Below, in pieces: positions 20,648 to 28,837 of a stretch of 62,116 bases of DNA. The position numbers and the translations under genes are program-made. Below the pieces are notes generated by a model, which worked only from the letters and a program-made list of their open reading frames with translations, was not told the origin of the DNA and did no database searches. Position 1 is the stretch's first letter. Each line of letters starts with the position of its first letter. The DNA comes from a virus: the IMG/VR virus record IMGVR_UViG_3300021420_000004, positions 1-62,116 of that record; one strand, given 5' to 3'.

Positions 20648-22804
20648 GTGGACGAGTTTGAGGCTCGCCTGCGTCTGGGGAAGAAATACGTCATGGGTCC
20701 TTCGGGACTCCCCATCGCCACCCAGAATCTCTCCCATGAGGAAGCGCAGTGGATGCTCAACGAGCAGCTTCTCGTCATGTCGGACCACGCCTATGCGATC
20801 ACCCGCTACGGCTATGTGACCGACGAGGAAGGCGTCATCAAGCGGTTCACCTTTCGCCTTGCCCAACTCCTCCTATTCAACGTGATCTCCGACCTCGAAG
20901 ATTTGGACGCCGCTATCGAGATCATGATCCTGAAGGCGCGGCAGCTCGGCATGACTACCGTCGTCGAACTCCTAATTATGTTCCGCATCATCTTCTCGAA
21001 CGGCGTCAACGCCATCATCGCTTCCGCCGACCGTCAGAAATCGAAGATGATGGGGAAGAAACTGCTGATGGGCTACGACATGCTTCCCATATGGCTGCGG
21101 CCCCAGTACACCTCGCGCGTGGAGACGGAAAATGGAGAACTCACCTTTGGACAACTTAACTCAGGTGTATATGTCCAGCACGGCAACCAAATGTCTGGCA
21201 TCGCTCGTGGCTCAACTCCAACGCTGTATCACCTCTCCGAGTGTGCGTCTTTCACCAACGCAAAAGAACAAATTGAAGCATCATTGTTTAAGGCTGTCCA
21301 CGCATCTCCGTCGATATTTGGAATACTCGAATCGACTGGAGAGGGAGATGAAGGCTGGTGGGCCGAAACCTGGCACTACTCAAAAGCGAACTGGGCCTCG
21401 CGCACCTGCCGCCTCTGCCCGATCTTCTTCCCGTGGGTGATCGGCAGGGATCTCTATCCGAAACCCGCGTGGCTAAAAATGCGCCCGGTGCCGGAAGCCT
21501 TCTACGAGCACCGCCTCCCCGACACCCAAGAGCACGTCGCCCGCGTCGAAGCCTACATCGCTAACACTCCTCTCCTCCGTAAGCAACTCGGTCCCAACTG
21601 GAGGATGCCTATCGAGCAGCAATGGTTCTGGGAGGTCGGCCACGAGGAGCACAAAGCGAAAGGCATGGAGGGCATCTGGTTTCAGGAGATGGCCGGAGAC
21701 GACATCGAAGCTTTGCAGCGGTCGCAGGAATCCGTCTTCGGCCATGACGTGATGATCGAAGTGGAGAACGCGGCGATCCCCACCTTTCAAGCGTTCGGCC
21801 TCACCGGACAATCCATTGAGGACCACCACGAACCGCCGCCGGAGGACATCGACTATGGCACTCCAGACAAGCCACGAATGCGTGAAGTGGTTACTTACAA
21901 TTCCAACCGAGGTGACGCGTACCGATGGGAGTTGCTGCCCCTCCATCATGATATGCAATTTGTCGAATCCCTCAAGACCAAGCCGGATGCTTTCAGGGAG
22001 TATGCGAATGGCAAGCTCATGGTGTTCTGTCCTCCCAGCCCTGGTATTGACTACAGCATCGGGGTTGACACATCTAATGGCATGGGCGAAGATTCGACGG
22101 TCATTTGTGTTACGGCACCCGCCTCCCGCCGAGGTCAGCCTGATATTCAGGTCGCGGAATTCCGATCCGCCTACGTCTCCCACGTAGAAGCCTACGCCTT
22201 CATCATGTGCATCGCGGCCTACTACTCCAAGTTCATGGAAGACTCCACTCCCCACCGCAATCCCCTCGTCGGCGTCGAGCAAATCGCCTCGGTCGGCGAC
22301 GTGGCCCAAGTCCAGATGCGTAAAATGGGCTACACGCGATTCCCCTCGTTCATTCGCTACGACGGCAAGGACTTGAAGAAGCAGAAATCCCGTAAGATCG
22401 GCTGGTACACGAACGTCTGGTCGCGCCCGATCCTCGTTGACTCCTTTGTTCACTCCGTCCAGAACGGCTGGTACGTCATCAACTCCCCATGGCTTATCGA
22501 CGAATGTAAACACTTCGAGGTCCACTACACCGCGTCCGGCAAGGAGAAGAAGGAGCATGAGGAAGGCGAGCATGACGACGGACTATTCGCCGCCGCCATT
22601 TCCGAGATCATCGTCAACGATCTCAAGTCGATGACCGAGCGCTCGAAGAAGCGCTTCGGCGCGGCGGAGAACCAAGCCCTTCCGCCGATCAACGTGGAAC
22701 CATACAAGGGCCAGACATTCTCTACGAAACCCAGCGGAAGTCGTGATATAACTATGAGTGAAATTATCTACTCCTCGACGGCGGAGTTGGACCGATGGCG
22801 CTAA
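20648..22804 (+). CDS. terL: Terminase large subunit
   Basis: The packaging motor ATPase/nuclease, 718 aa from GTG 20648. ATPase: Walker A variant ILKARQLGMTT (about residues 93-103), Walker B-like LYHLSECAS (about 190-200). Nuclease: GIDYSIGVDTSNGMGEDST with catalytic Asp residues (about 475-490) and a C-terminal DDGLFAAAISE (about 640). The same frame is open upstream to an ATT at 20546 with GAGGAGG just before it, adding 34 protein-like residues (including ALAESLQRDLGNPIRL), so the true start may be earlier. Codon use is patchy (about 21130-21345 and 21880-22110 are more AT-rich), suggesting recombination. Confidence 0.92.
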   Translation: MDEFEARLRLGKKYVMGPSGLPIATQNLSHEEAQWMLNEQLLVMSDHAYAITRYGYVTDEEGVIKRFTFRLAQLLLFNVISDLEDLDAAIEIMILKARQLGMTTVVELLIMFRIIFSNGVNAIIASADRQKSKMMGKKLLMGYDMLPIWLRPQYTSRVETENGELTFGQLNSGVYVQHGNQMSGIARGSTPTLYHLSECASFTNAKEQIEASLFKAVHASPSIFGILESTGEGDEGWWAETWHYSKANWASRTCRLCPIFFPWVIGRDLYPKPAWLKMRPVPEAFYEHRLPDTQEHVARVEAYIANTPLLRKQLGPNWRMPIEQQWFWEVGHEEHKAKGMEGIWFQEMAGDDIEALQRSQESVFGHDVMIEVENAAIPTFQAFGLTGQSIEDHHEPPPEDIDYGTPDKPRMREVVTYNSNRGDAYRWELLPLHHDMQFVESLKTKPDAFREYANGKLMVFCPPSPGIDYSIGVDTSNGMGEDSTVICVTAPASRRGQPDIQVAEFRSAYVSHVEAYAFIMCIAAYYSKFMEDSTPHRNPLVGVEQIASVGDVAQVQMRKMGYTRFPSFIRYDGKDLKKQKSRKIGWYTNVWSRPILVDSFVHSVQNGWYVINSPWLIDECKHFEVHYTASGKEKKEHEEGEHDDGLFAAAISEIIVNDLKSMTERSKKRFGAAENQALPPINVEPYKGQTFSTKPSGSRDITMSEIIYSSTAELDRWR

Positions 22805-22914
22805 AGCCCAAACTGAATAAGATTAAACCTTCACGATGGGCCAAGTTACAGTTCGACGCCCTATGGGATAAGAAATTTATTGATTACTTACGTAAGCGTA
22901 AAAAGGTTGGCTAG
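22795..22914 (+). CDS. Basic micropeptide, 39 aa
   Basis: ATG 22795 overlaps the terL end by 10 bases. Reads MALKPKLNKIKPSRWAKLQF and ends RKRKKVG; strongly basic and AT-richer than its neighbours. Could bind DNA or be a structural peptide. No SD is obvious; coupling to terL is likely. Confidence 0.5.
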   Translation: MALKPKLNKIKPSRWAKLQFDALWDKKFIDYLRKRKKVG

Positions 22915-22916
22915 TG

Positions 22917-23342
22917 ATGGCGATTCACCTCTATTATTTCGAGTCCCCTTCCGGCGATGTCCAGCTTCCCCCGAATGATGAATGCTACTTTACTCTTTGT
23001 CCTGCTGGTTATGAACGCCGTGAGGCCAACACTCTTTCGGAAGTGGACTGCTTGCAGAAGAAATTACAGGAGCAGACCTACCGCTCGCAGCACGCGGCGT
23101 GGGAACACGACGACGCCACCTTCGCCGCCGCCCGCAAATCCGTCATCGACTCCCTCCATCAACGGCTGGCATCATCCGTGACCACTGAATACGAGCGCGA
23201 GTTCATCCGAGCGTACATCCAGTTGCGTGAGGAGAAGCGAGCGAAGTACCGCCAGCGGTTCGTCTGTGATCGCGCTTACTTGGAGTTGAGAGAGAACGAC
23301 CGCCCGCGCAATCCCGAGGAGACGCTAGGAGAGTCGCTATGA
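22917..23342 (+). CDS. Hypothetical protein, 141 aa
   Basis: Starts MAIHLYYFESPSGDVQLPPN; long charged C-terminal helices (YREEKRAKYRQRF-type composition). Two bases after the previous stop. Sits between terminase and portal; possible head-assembly helper. Not recognised. Confidence 0.6.
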   Translation: MAIHLYYFESPSGDVQLPPNDECYFTLCPAGYERREANTLSEVDCLQKKLQEQTYRSQHAAWEHDDATFAAARKSVIDSLHQRLASSVTTEYEREFIRAYIQLREEKRAKYRQRFVCDRAYLELRENDRPRNPEETLGESL

Positions 23343-23545
23343 GGTTATGCTGTGTCAATTCTGATCTCTCTGTCGCTAATCTGGAACTTCTAGAAGCTCC
23401 TCCCCACCTCGAAATCAGTGAATGGTTATCTAATCCAAACATACCCGGAATCGTTACTGGCAAGCGTATTCGCATTCTTGAGCGCCTTACGGGAGTAACT
23501 GATCCCGTGAATGGAATCGTGTTCTACCAAGAGGTTCAACGCTGA
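23339..23545 (+). CDS. Hypothetical protein, 68 aa
   Basis: ATGA overlap start MRLCCVNSDLSVANLELLEA. Small mixed alpha/beta, ends one base into the portal start. Codon usage is AT-richer than the portal. Unknown. Confidence 0.55.
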   Translation: MRLCCVNSDLSVANLELLEAPPHLEISEWLSNPNIPGIVTGKRIRILERLTGVTDPVNGIVFYQEVQR

Positions 23546-25653
23546 TGGCCTTCTCCGACGATCGAGTATCGCAGGACAACTACCGCCAGTGGCAGGCCCC
23601 GCCCGCCGCCTCCAAGGAAGACACGAAGCTCGGATGGCTCCAAGAATGCCAGGAGACCGGCCTCTCATGGCTCAAGTCCCAGCGCGGCTCCTCCGACTGG
23701 CGCAAAGCCCTCGACGTGATATCCGGCAAGCTGATGTCGGCGGACATCCCGCAGTACCGCTCGCAGCTCAACACCAACCACCTGAAGCGCAACATCCGCG
23801 AGATCGTCGGAGTGCTCTCGAAACTCCGCCCGCTGTGGGGATACTCCTCGGACAATCCCGCCTACGCGAAATCCGCTAACCAGTTCAACCTTCTGATCCG
23901 CGCTCTCTTCCTTGAGAACGACTGGGACCGTGCGATCAAGGAAGCCTTGCAATACTGCGCGGCGACTTGTACCGGATGGATTCGACCGACCTACACGCGA
24001 GACTTGGTAAGCGGCGAAGGCTCGATCCAGTTATTCAGTTATGGAGCGCCCTGCGTGCTCCCGACGCAACTCCCTCCGTCCGGCAACTTTCAGAAAGCCT
24101 ACGCCATGACGCTCCTCGACGAGCAGCCGATCTACATGGCGCACGCCCTCTTCCCGCTTTACCAGCATCGTCTCCAGCCGACCTCCTCTGTCTATTGGTA
24201 CTCGAACGAAATCCGCAAATCGGCGCAGGGGAACATCTGGAAGCGCATCTTCGGCCAATCGACCACCTCCGGCCCGACCAACCTTCCCGATCTGATGATC
24301 CCGATCCGCTACACTACCGTCTGCGATCTCAGCCGGAACACCACGGGGACGAACCAGAAAACCGCTACGATGATCCCGATGGGCGAGCCGGGGTCCACTT
24401 GGTATTACGAAGTCCCCTACATCGGCCAGCGATGGCCCTCCGGCCACGGCAGGGATCGTGAAGGCAATCCCATCGCGGATGAAAACGACGCTCGACTCTA
24501 TCCCTACCGCCGACTCCTTATCAGTAGCGAAACTTGCTGCATGTACGACGGCACCGCGTTCTGGTGGCACGGGCGTTCCGACCTGATCCCCTTCTCAACC
24601 GACCACTGGCCGTGGGAGCCGCTGGGATTCTCGATGGTCCGCGACGGGTACGATCTTCAACAGACGATCACGGAGCAGGAACGCGGGATGGCGGACAAGA
24701 AGCGGGTGCAACTCGATTCCCCGCTTGCCTACGATATCAATTCCGTCTCCTCTCGCGAGGCCAAGGCGTTCGACCCCATGCAGCCCCGCGCCCGCATCGG
24801 ATTCGACGGGTCGCAAGTTGACAAACCCTTCTCCTCGCCCATCGACCCGAACGTCATCAAGCTCGACGCCACGGACTTTACTTGGCTCGAATACCTTGCG
24901 AACTCAATGGACTCCCAGCACGCGATCAAGGATGCGATGGCCCTCGCGCAGGCACGTATGGCGGGATCGGACTTAGAGAAATTGCTGGAAGCTACCGGCC
25001 CGATCATCGAAGATATGTCCCGCTCGATGGAGCCTCCGATCCGCGAGATCGCGGAGCAGGTTAAATTTCTCACCATGCAATTCCTCCCGACCGCTCGCGT
25101 GATGCAATACGTCGGCTCGGATAACATCACCTTGGAGAACTTCGACTATGATCCCGCGTCCCTTGTCCCGTCGCACATGCCGGGAGAGAATCCGGGGACG
25201 GCGGAGCAGCCGATTAAATCCGCTTATAATCAGATCCAGCGTTCGCGGATGTTCGCTTCTAATCTTCGCTATGTAACGACGCCGCGCTCGGTGCATGAGA
25301 TCACTCAACTAAAGATGCAGCTAGGATTGATACAGCTTAAAAAAGTGGGAGTGAAGATCGACTCGCAAACCATCGCCGACTCGTGGGGCATCCCGAACTA
25401 CGGCATCATCCCCGGATCGACCGTCATGGAGAAGGCCGCACATGAACAAGAGCAGGACCTTGTGTTCGCGGCTCGTATGAAGGAGATCGGAGTGGACCTC
25501 GCACAGGGATCGCAACCGGGAGCACCGGCTCCGGGAAAGTCCGGCCCAGAAGGTCGTCCTCCGTCGGGCAACGCCGCGCCCGCGTTGAAACAGCGCACCG
25601 ACGGCTCATCCACGATCACCCAATCCGAAGGCGGAGGCACCCAAGTCCAGTGA
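23545..25653 (+). CDS. Portal protein
   Basis: 702 aa, downstream of terL as in most tailed phages. N-terminal helices (KALDVISGKLMSADIPQYRS), a central strand-rich wing, and late helices (YLANSMDSQHAIKDAMALAQ) typical of the portal clip/stem. A Gly/Pro/Ser-rich tail ends the protein. At about 700 residues it fits P22/T7-like podovirus portals better than the usual 400-500 aa siphovirus type. The portal is the dodecameric channel for DNA entry and exit. Confidence 0.85.
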   Translation: MAFSDDRVSQDNYRQWQAPPAASKEDTKLGWLQECQETGLSWLKSQRGSSDWRKALDVISGKLMSADIPQYRSQLNTNHLKRNIREIVGVLSKLRPLWGYSSDNPAYAKSANQFNLLIRALFLENDWDRAIKEALQYCAATCTGWIRPTYTRDLVSGEGSIQLFSYGAPCVLPTQLPPSGNFQKAYAMTLLDEQPIYMAHALFPLYQHRLQPTSSVYWYSNEIRKSAQGNIWKRIFGQSTTSGPTNLPDLMIPIRYTTVCDLSRNTTGTNQKTATMIPMGEPGSTWYYEVPYIGQRWPSGHGRDREGNPIADENDARLYPYRRLLISSETCCMYDGTAFWWHGRSDLIPFSTDHWPWEPLGFSMVRDGYDLQQTITEQERGMADKKRVQLDSPLAYDINSVSSREAKAFDPMQPRARIGFDGSQVDKPFSSPIDPNVIKLDATDFTWLEYLANSMDSQHAIKDAMALAQARMAGSDLEKLLEATGPIIEDMSRSMEPPIREIAEQVKFLTMQFLPTARVMQYVGSDNITLENFDYDPASLVPSHMPGENPGTAEQPIKSAYNQIQRSRMFASNLRYVTTPRSVHEITQLKMQLGLIQLKKVGVKIDSQTIADSWGIPNYGIIPGSTVMEKAAHEQEQDLVFAARMKEIGVDLAQGSQPGAPAPGKSGPEGRPPSGNAAPALKQRTDGSSTITQSEGGGTQVQ

Positions 25654-25862
25654 GCACAACCGCGATCAAACCCATCGACCAGCATCTCATCCTCCGCAAG
25701 CGCACGTTCGCGGTTACTGCGCGTGATATCACTCTCGATGTAGTCGGCGCGGTACTGGCGATGCTCCGATCCGAGCACGCGACTGGATGCCTCCACATCG
25801 ACCTCTCTCAAGGAGCGCCGTCTTCGATACGATTCGAGGAGACGGCTAAGCTGACTTCGTAA
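25650..25862 (+). CDS. Hypothetical protein, 70 aa, GTG start
   Basis: GTGA overlap with the portal stop. (M)STTAIKPIDQHLILRKRTFA; mixed polarity with a hydrophobic helix (DVVGAVLAMLRSE). Last gene before a terminator. Unknown. Confidence 0.6.
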   Translation: MSTTAIKPIDQHLILRKRTFAVTARDITLDVVGAVLAMLRSEHATGCLHIDLSQGAPSSIRFEETAKLTS

Positions 25863-25944
25863 ATAATTGTTGACATCGTAGTCGCGCCTGTGCTCCACTC
25901 AACCTTGACGAGATTCTAAGGCCGTCATCGAGACGCAGCCGAAG

Positions 25945-25979
25945 GCTCCGAGCTTAACCGCTCGGGGCTTTTTTATTTT
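25945..25979 (+). terminator. Rho-independent terminator after the portal cluster
   Basis: GCTCCGAGC (25945-25953), loop TTAACC, GCTCGGGGC (25960-25968) forming 9 pairs with one G-U, followed by TTTTTTATTTT. It ends the terminase-portal transcript. Bases 25863-25944 upstream hold a TTGACA without a matching -10 and nothing else recognised. Confidence 0.8.
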
Positions 25980-26009
25980 GCGTACAAACTTAGAAAGGAG
26001 GGACATCAC

Positions 26010-26072
26010 ATGGAAACCAGTTTTGGTCCGGTCGCAAACCGCAAGAAAGGACGTAAGGGCCACAAGAAATAA
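26010..26072 (+). CDS. Basic micropeptide, 20 aa
   Basis: AAGGAGG lies 8 bases before ATG 26010, one of the best ribosome sites in the genome. The product begins METSFGPVANRKKGRK and ends GHKK. It stands alone between a terminator and the next gene and shares a Lys/Gly-rich character with the 67-aa protein downstream. Bases 26073-26188 are non-coding with a GGGACGG/CCGTCCC hairpin (26137-26165). Confidence 0.5.
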   Translation: METSFGPVANRKKGRKGHKK

Positions 26073-26188
26073 CCGTCCCCGACCCGGAAACGAGTGGCCT
26101 GACAACCGCTCTCCGAGTTCGGATCAACCGAGGTAAGGGACGGCGCGGCCTCCGCCCACCGTCCCCTCTTTCACCAAGGAGATTGCAG

Positions 26189-26392
26189 ATGGCATACGGA
26201 CGATCAACCGGCGCACGCATGGGCGGCAAGGGTGGACACGGATTCTCCCTCAAGACCGACATGTCTGACTCTGGTATGTCACGGACCAAGATGGGCCAGA
26301 AGAAGCCCTTTGGCAAATCCGGCGGCTCTGGAGTTCGCGGTTCTCAAATGGGCAAGGGCAAGGCGCGGAAGCAAGCGCGGGCGAAGGTTTAG
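26189..26392 (+). CDS. Gly/Lys-rich basic protein, 67 aa
   Basis: AAGGAG 7 bases upstream of ATG 26189. MAYGRSTGARMGGKGGHGFS, then Lys/Gly/Met repeats with no hydrophobic core, so probably disordered and DNA- or RNA-binding; could be a minor head protein packed with DNA. No family recognised. Confidence 0.6.
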   Translation: MAYGRSTGARMGGKGGHGFSLKTDMSDSGMSRTKMGQKKPFGKSGGSGVRGSQMGKGKARKQARAKV

Positions 26393-26396
26393 CTCG

Positions 26397-26678
26397 ATGG
26401 CCGCAGCCTCACCCACGATGCCACCGCCTCCGAGCGGACCGACGGCTCCGACTTCCCCCGTCGCGGCATCACCCTCGGCTCCCACTCCGAACCCCAAGCT
26501 CGAACAGGGATCGAAGATGGTGATCCAAGTCGTACAAGGATTACGTTCCATCGCGCAACAGTTCCCGGCGGCAGCGAAGCCGATCTCGGAGATCAACCAA
26601 CTGATGCGTGAGGTTCAAATGGCAATGATGAAGGGATCGCAACCATCGGAACCAGCGGCCCCTCCCGTGAACGGATAA
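26397..26678 (+). CDS. Pro/Ala-rich protein, 93 aa, paralogue of the next gene
   Basis: N-terminal 40 residues are a Pro/Ser/Ala linker; the C-terminal part (GLRSIAQQFPAAAKPISEIN, then REVQMAMMKG) parallels the middle of the 26690 protein (HLRAISKRFPETSTFIAEAV, then KQVQLAMGVVKG). Likely duplicated helical domain of a head-assembly protein. Confidence 0.6.
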   Translation: MAAASPTMPPPPSGPTAPTSPVAASPSAPTPNPKLEQGSKMVIQVVQGLRSIAQQFPAAAKPISEINQLMREVQMAMMKGSQPSEPAAPPVNG

Positions 26679-26689
26679 GGAGAATTTAT

Positions 26690-27079
26690 ATGTCACAGCC
26701 AACCACAGTGCAATCATTAGTAACCGCGAACGCCGGAACCTCGGCCTCCGACCTTCAGCCGTTGCTCTCGAACGACGCATTCTGTTCTGCCGCGAACGCC
26801 GAACTCGCTATCCTCGACCGCACCATCGCCGCGACATCTGCGCTGAATGACAAGACGGAGAATCTTACCGCCGGGATTCAGACCTTCGCCGGAGCGATGG
26901 GACATTTGCGGGCGATCTCGAAGCGCTTCCCTGAGACTTCCACCTTCATCGCCGAGGCGGTCAAGCAGGTGCAGCTTGCGATGGGCGTGGTCAAGGGGAA
27001 TGTGCCTGCGACCCGCGCTGGCGTTGAAGTGCCAGCGGCATCATCGACTTTGGCTCCGCGTCCTATCGTACTGAAGTAG
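26690..27079 (+). CDS. Helical protein, 129 aa, paralogue of the previous gene
   Basis: AAGGAG 7 bases before ATG 26690. Starts MSQPTTVQSLVTANAGTSAS; the helical core contains LRAISKRFPETSTFIAEAVK and QVQLAMGVVKG, aligned with the 26397 product. Ends in a Pro/Ala tail. Placed between portal and scaffold; a structural or assembly role is inferred. Confidence 0.65.
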   Translation: MSQPTTVQSLVTANAGTSASDLQPLLSNDAFCSAANAELAILDRTIAATSALNDKTENLTAGIQTFAGAMGHLRAISKRFPETSTFIAEAVKQVQLAMGVVKGNVPATRAGVEVPAASSTLAPRPIVLK

Positions 27080-27127
27080 GCAGGAGCCATGATTAAGATT
27101 TGTATCATTATTGAAGGAGAGCCTGAT

Positions 27128-27484
27128 ATGTCACAAGTCGAAGTAGTCGTCACCGGGACCATCGGTTCCGCGCCACAACCTCTCGTCATCTCACCCACGA
27201 CCTTTACGCTCGATCCGCAGACCGGGGTAGTGCTTCCCGAGACCACTATCGCTACCGTGTCCGGCGGCGTTCCCCCCTATACCTATGCCCTTGATCCAGC
27301 CATCACCACTCCGGGGACTCTGCCCAACGGCCTCGCCCTCGACGAGAATCAAGGCGTGGGGATCATTGGCATCAGTGGCACGCCGACTGATCCAGCGGGC
27401 ACGGCGGTTAATTTCGGCGTGATCGCCACAGACTCACAGGGCGCGACGGCGCAAGCGCAGATTAAGAGCGCGGTGAAGAAATAA
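27128..27484 (+). CDS. Ig-like (putative-Ig/He_PIG-type) domain protein, 118 aa
   Basis: AAGGAG upstream of ATG 27128. The sequence VSGGVPPYTYAL, LPNGLALDENQGVG and ISGTPTDPAGTAVNFGV matches the He_PIG-type Ig fold (G..P.ytw.l..g.LP.GL.l....g.isG.pt..G...f.v.a.D..G). Such domains on phages usually decorate the capsid or tail surface. Here it precedes the scaffold and capsid genes. Confidence 0.75.
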   Translation: MSQVEVVVTGTIGSAPQPLVISPTTFTLDPQTGVVLPETTIATVSGGVPPYTYALDPAITTPGTLPNGLALDENQGVGIIGISGTPTDPAGTAVNFGVIATDSQGATAQAQIKSAVKK

Positions 27485-27497
27485 CTAAGGAGGCGTT

Positions 27498-28325
27498 ATG
27501 ACGTATGCCGAGCTACTGAAATCACAAGGCGCGACCGACGACGATATCAAGATTCTGGCAACTCCCTTGGCCGAGCGCGTCTACGCCAAGCAGCAAGCCG
27601 ACCTCGCCGCTGCAACCGAAGCCGCTGCCAAGGCCACCAAGCAATCCGAAGCCTATCAGAAATGGTACAACGAGCAGGCTCTCCCTTACGTCACTGAGAC
27701 CGAGACTAAGTTGAAGACGACCGAGGCGACTCTCGCGGGAGAACGTGCTCGATTGAAGGCGCTACAGGACGCGGGACTCATCGAAGTCGCAGCGAACGAT
27801 GACGCAGCCAAAGCTGCCGCCGTCGCAGCCGCCGCCAGCGGTGCCCCAACCTTCGACCCAGCGAAATTCGTCCCCCGCGAGCAATTCAACGAACTGGCCG
27901 TCAAAGCCGCCGACTCGATCACCCTGGTCGCCGACCTCGCGCAGGAGCACTCCGCGCTCGGCCTCCCTCTTGTCTCATGGCGCACGCTTAAGACTGAAGC
28001 CTCCGCCGCCGGGCAGGATGTCGAAACCTATTGGAAGGCCAAGTTCGGCGTCGAAGCCGCTCGCGCCGCCAAATCCGCCGCCGCGCAAGCTGAACGCGAT
28101 AAGAAGATCGGCGAGGACGCGGTATCGAAGTGGAAGCAGGAGCATCCGGCGTCCGCCGTCAACCCTGCCCTCGGCTTCGGCTCGCCGTCGTCCAACCCAT
28201 TCACCGGCAAGGTTCCGTCCGCGTCCGACGCGCAGCATCCGTGGAACCGTTCGGACTCCGAGAAGGTCAACTCTCGGATCAACAAAGTTTTGCAGGCACA
28301 CCCGGATATCGCGGGGAACGCATAG
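27498..28325 (+). CDS. Capsid scaffold protein candidate, 275 aa
   Basis: AAGGAGG before ATG 27498. Highly helical, Ala/Glu/Lys-rich coiled-coil core (residues about 30-130, e.g. TETETKLKTTEATLAGERAR) and a short C-terminal motif HPDIAGNA. Position just before the capsid (interrupted only by the endonuclease) and composition match podovirus scaffolds, which direct procapsid assembly and are then released. Confidence 0.65.
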   Translation: MTYAELLKSQGATDDDIKILATPLAERVYAKQQADLAAATEAAAKATKQSEAYQKWYNEQALPYVTETETKLKTTEATLAGERARLKALQDAGLIEVAANDDAAKAAAVAAAASGAPTFDPAKFVPREQFNELAVKAADSITLVADLAQEHSALGLPLVSWRTLKTEASAAGQDVETYWKAKFGVEAARAAKSAAAQAERDKKIGEDAVSKWKQEHPASAVNPALGFGSPSSNPFTGKVPSASDAQHPWNRSDSEKVNSRINKVLQAHPDIAGNA

Positions 28326-28328
28326 TCC

Positions 28329-28835
28329 ATGAGCGGCGTTTACAAGTCGGCGGGCAGGCGTGGTCAGTGGAAGGCTGAGGAGTTCGATGGCCTCAAACCA
28401 ACTGTCTATGACTGGGTTCGCATGGCCGCGTTCATCGACGGCGAGGGTTGTATTCAAATCAACCCGTATAAGAAGACGCGAAAGGTACAGGTGCGAATCG
28501 TAATTCTCAACACTAACGAGATTCTTCCCCTGTGGTTACAGGAGACGTTTGGTGGGCATATCGTTCCGCGATTCCATAGCAATCCGAAATGGAAAACTTC
28601 CTATACGTGGAGTTGTACGGCTGGACGCGCTTGCTGGATTCTCTATAACTGTTTGCCGTGGTTCTTATTGAAGTCTTCGCAGGCGAAGTTATTGATGGAG
28701 CTTCAGGAACACATCGACTCAAATCACAATGGCAAACATAAAAGAGTGTCTGAAGAGGATTACGCGTATCGTGACGCGATACATTCGGAAATAAAGAAAC
28801 TGAACGCAAAGGGTCCGAGGGTTAAGGAGAACTAA
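28329..28835 (+). CDS. LAGLIDADG homing endonuclease, free-standing
   Basis: A 168-aa protein with one LAGLIDADG helix, MAAFIDGEGCIQINPY (about residues 32-47), followed by RKVQVRIVILNTNEIL and GGHIVPRF, the typical beta-sheet DNA-binding pattern. Single-motif enzymes work as homodimers cutting an intronless target. It sits between scaffold and capsid genes with tight spacing (3 bases on both sides), with lower GC and different codon use, indicating transfer. No intron is visible around it. Confidence 0.85.
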   Translation: MSGVYKSAGRRGQWKAEEFDGLKPTVYDWVRMAAFIDGEGCIQINPYKKTRKVQVRIVILNTNEILPLWLQETFGGHIVPRFHSNPKWKTSYTWSCTAGRACWILYNCLPWFLLKSSQAKLLMELQEHIDSNHNGKHKRVSEEDYAYRDAIHSEIKKLNAKGPRVKEN

Positions 28836-28837
28836 CT

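Noticed and set aside
21473-22573. 366-aa minus-strand ORF
   Set aside because: Shadow of terL in the complementary frame; Val/Asp-rich mirror composition and no start signal.
25871-25876. TTGACA as a promoter upstream of the 26 kb genes
   Set aside because: No matching -10 at 16-18 bases and a strong terminator lies between it and the genes.
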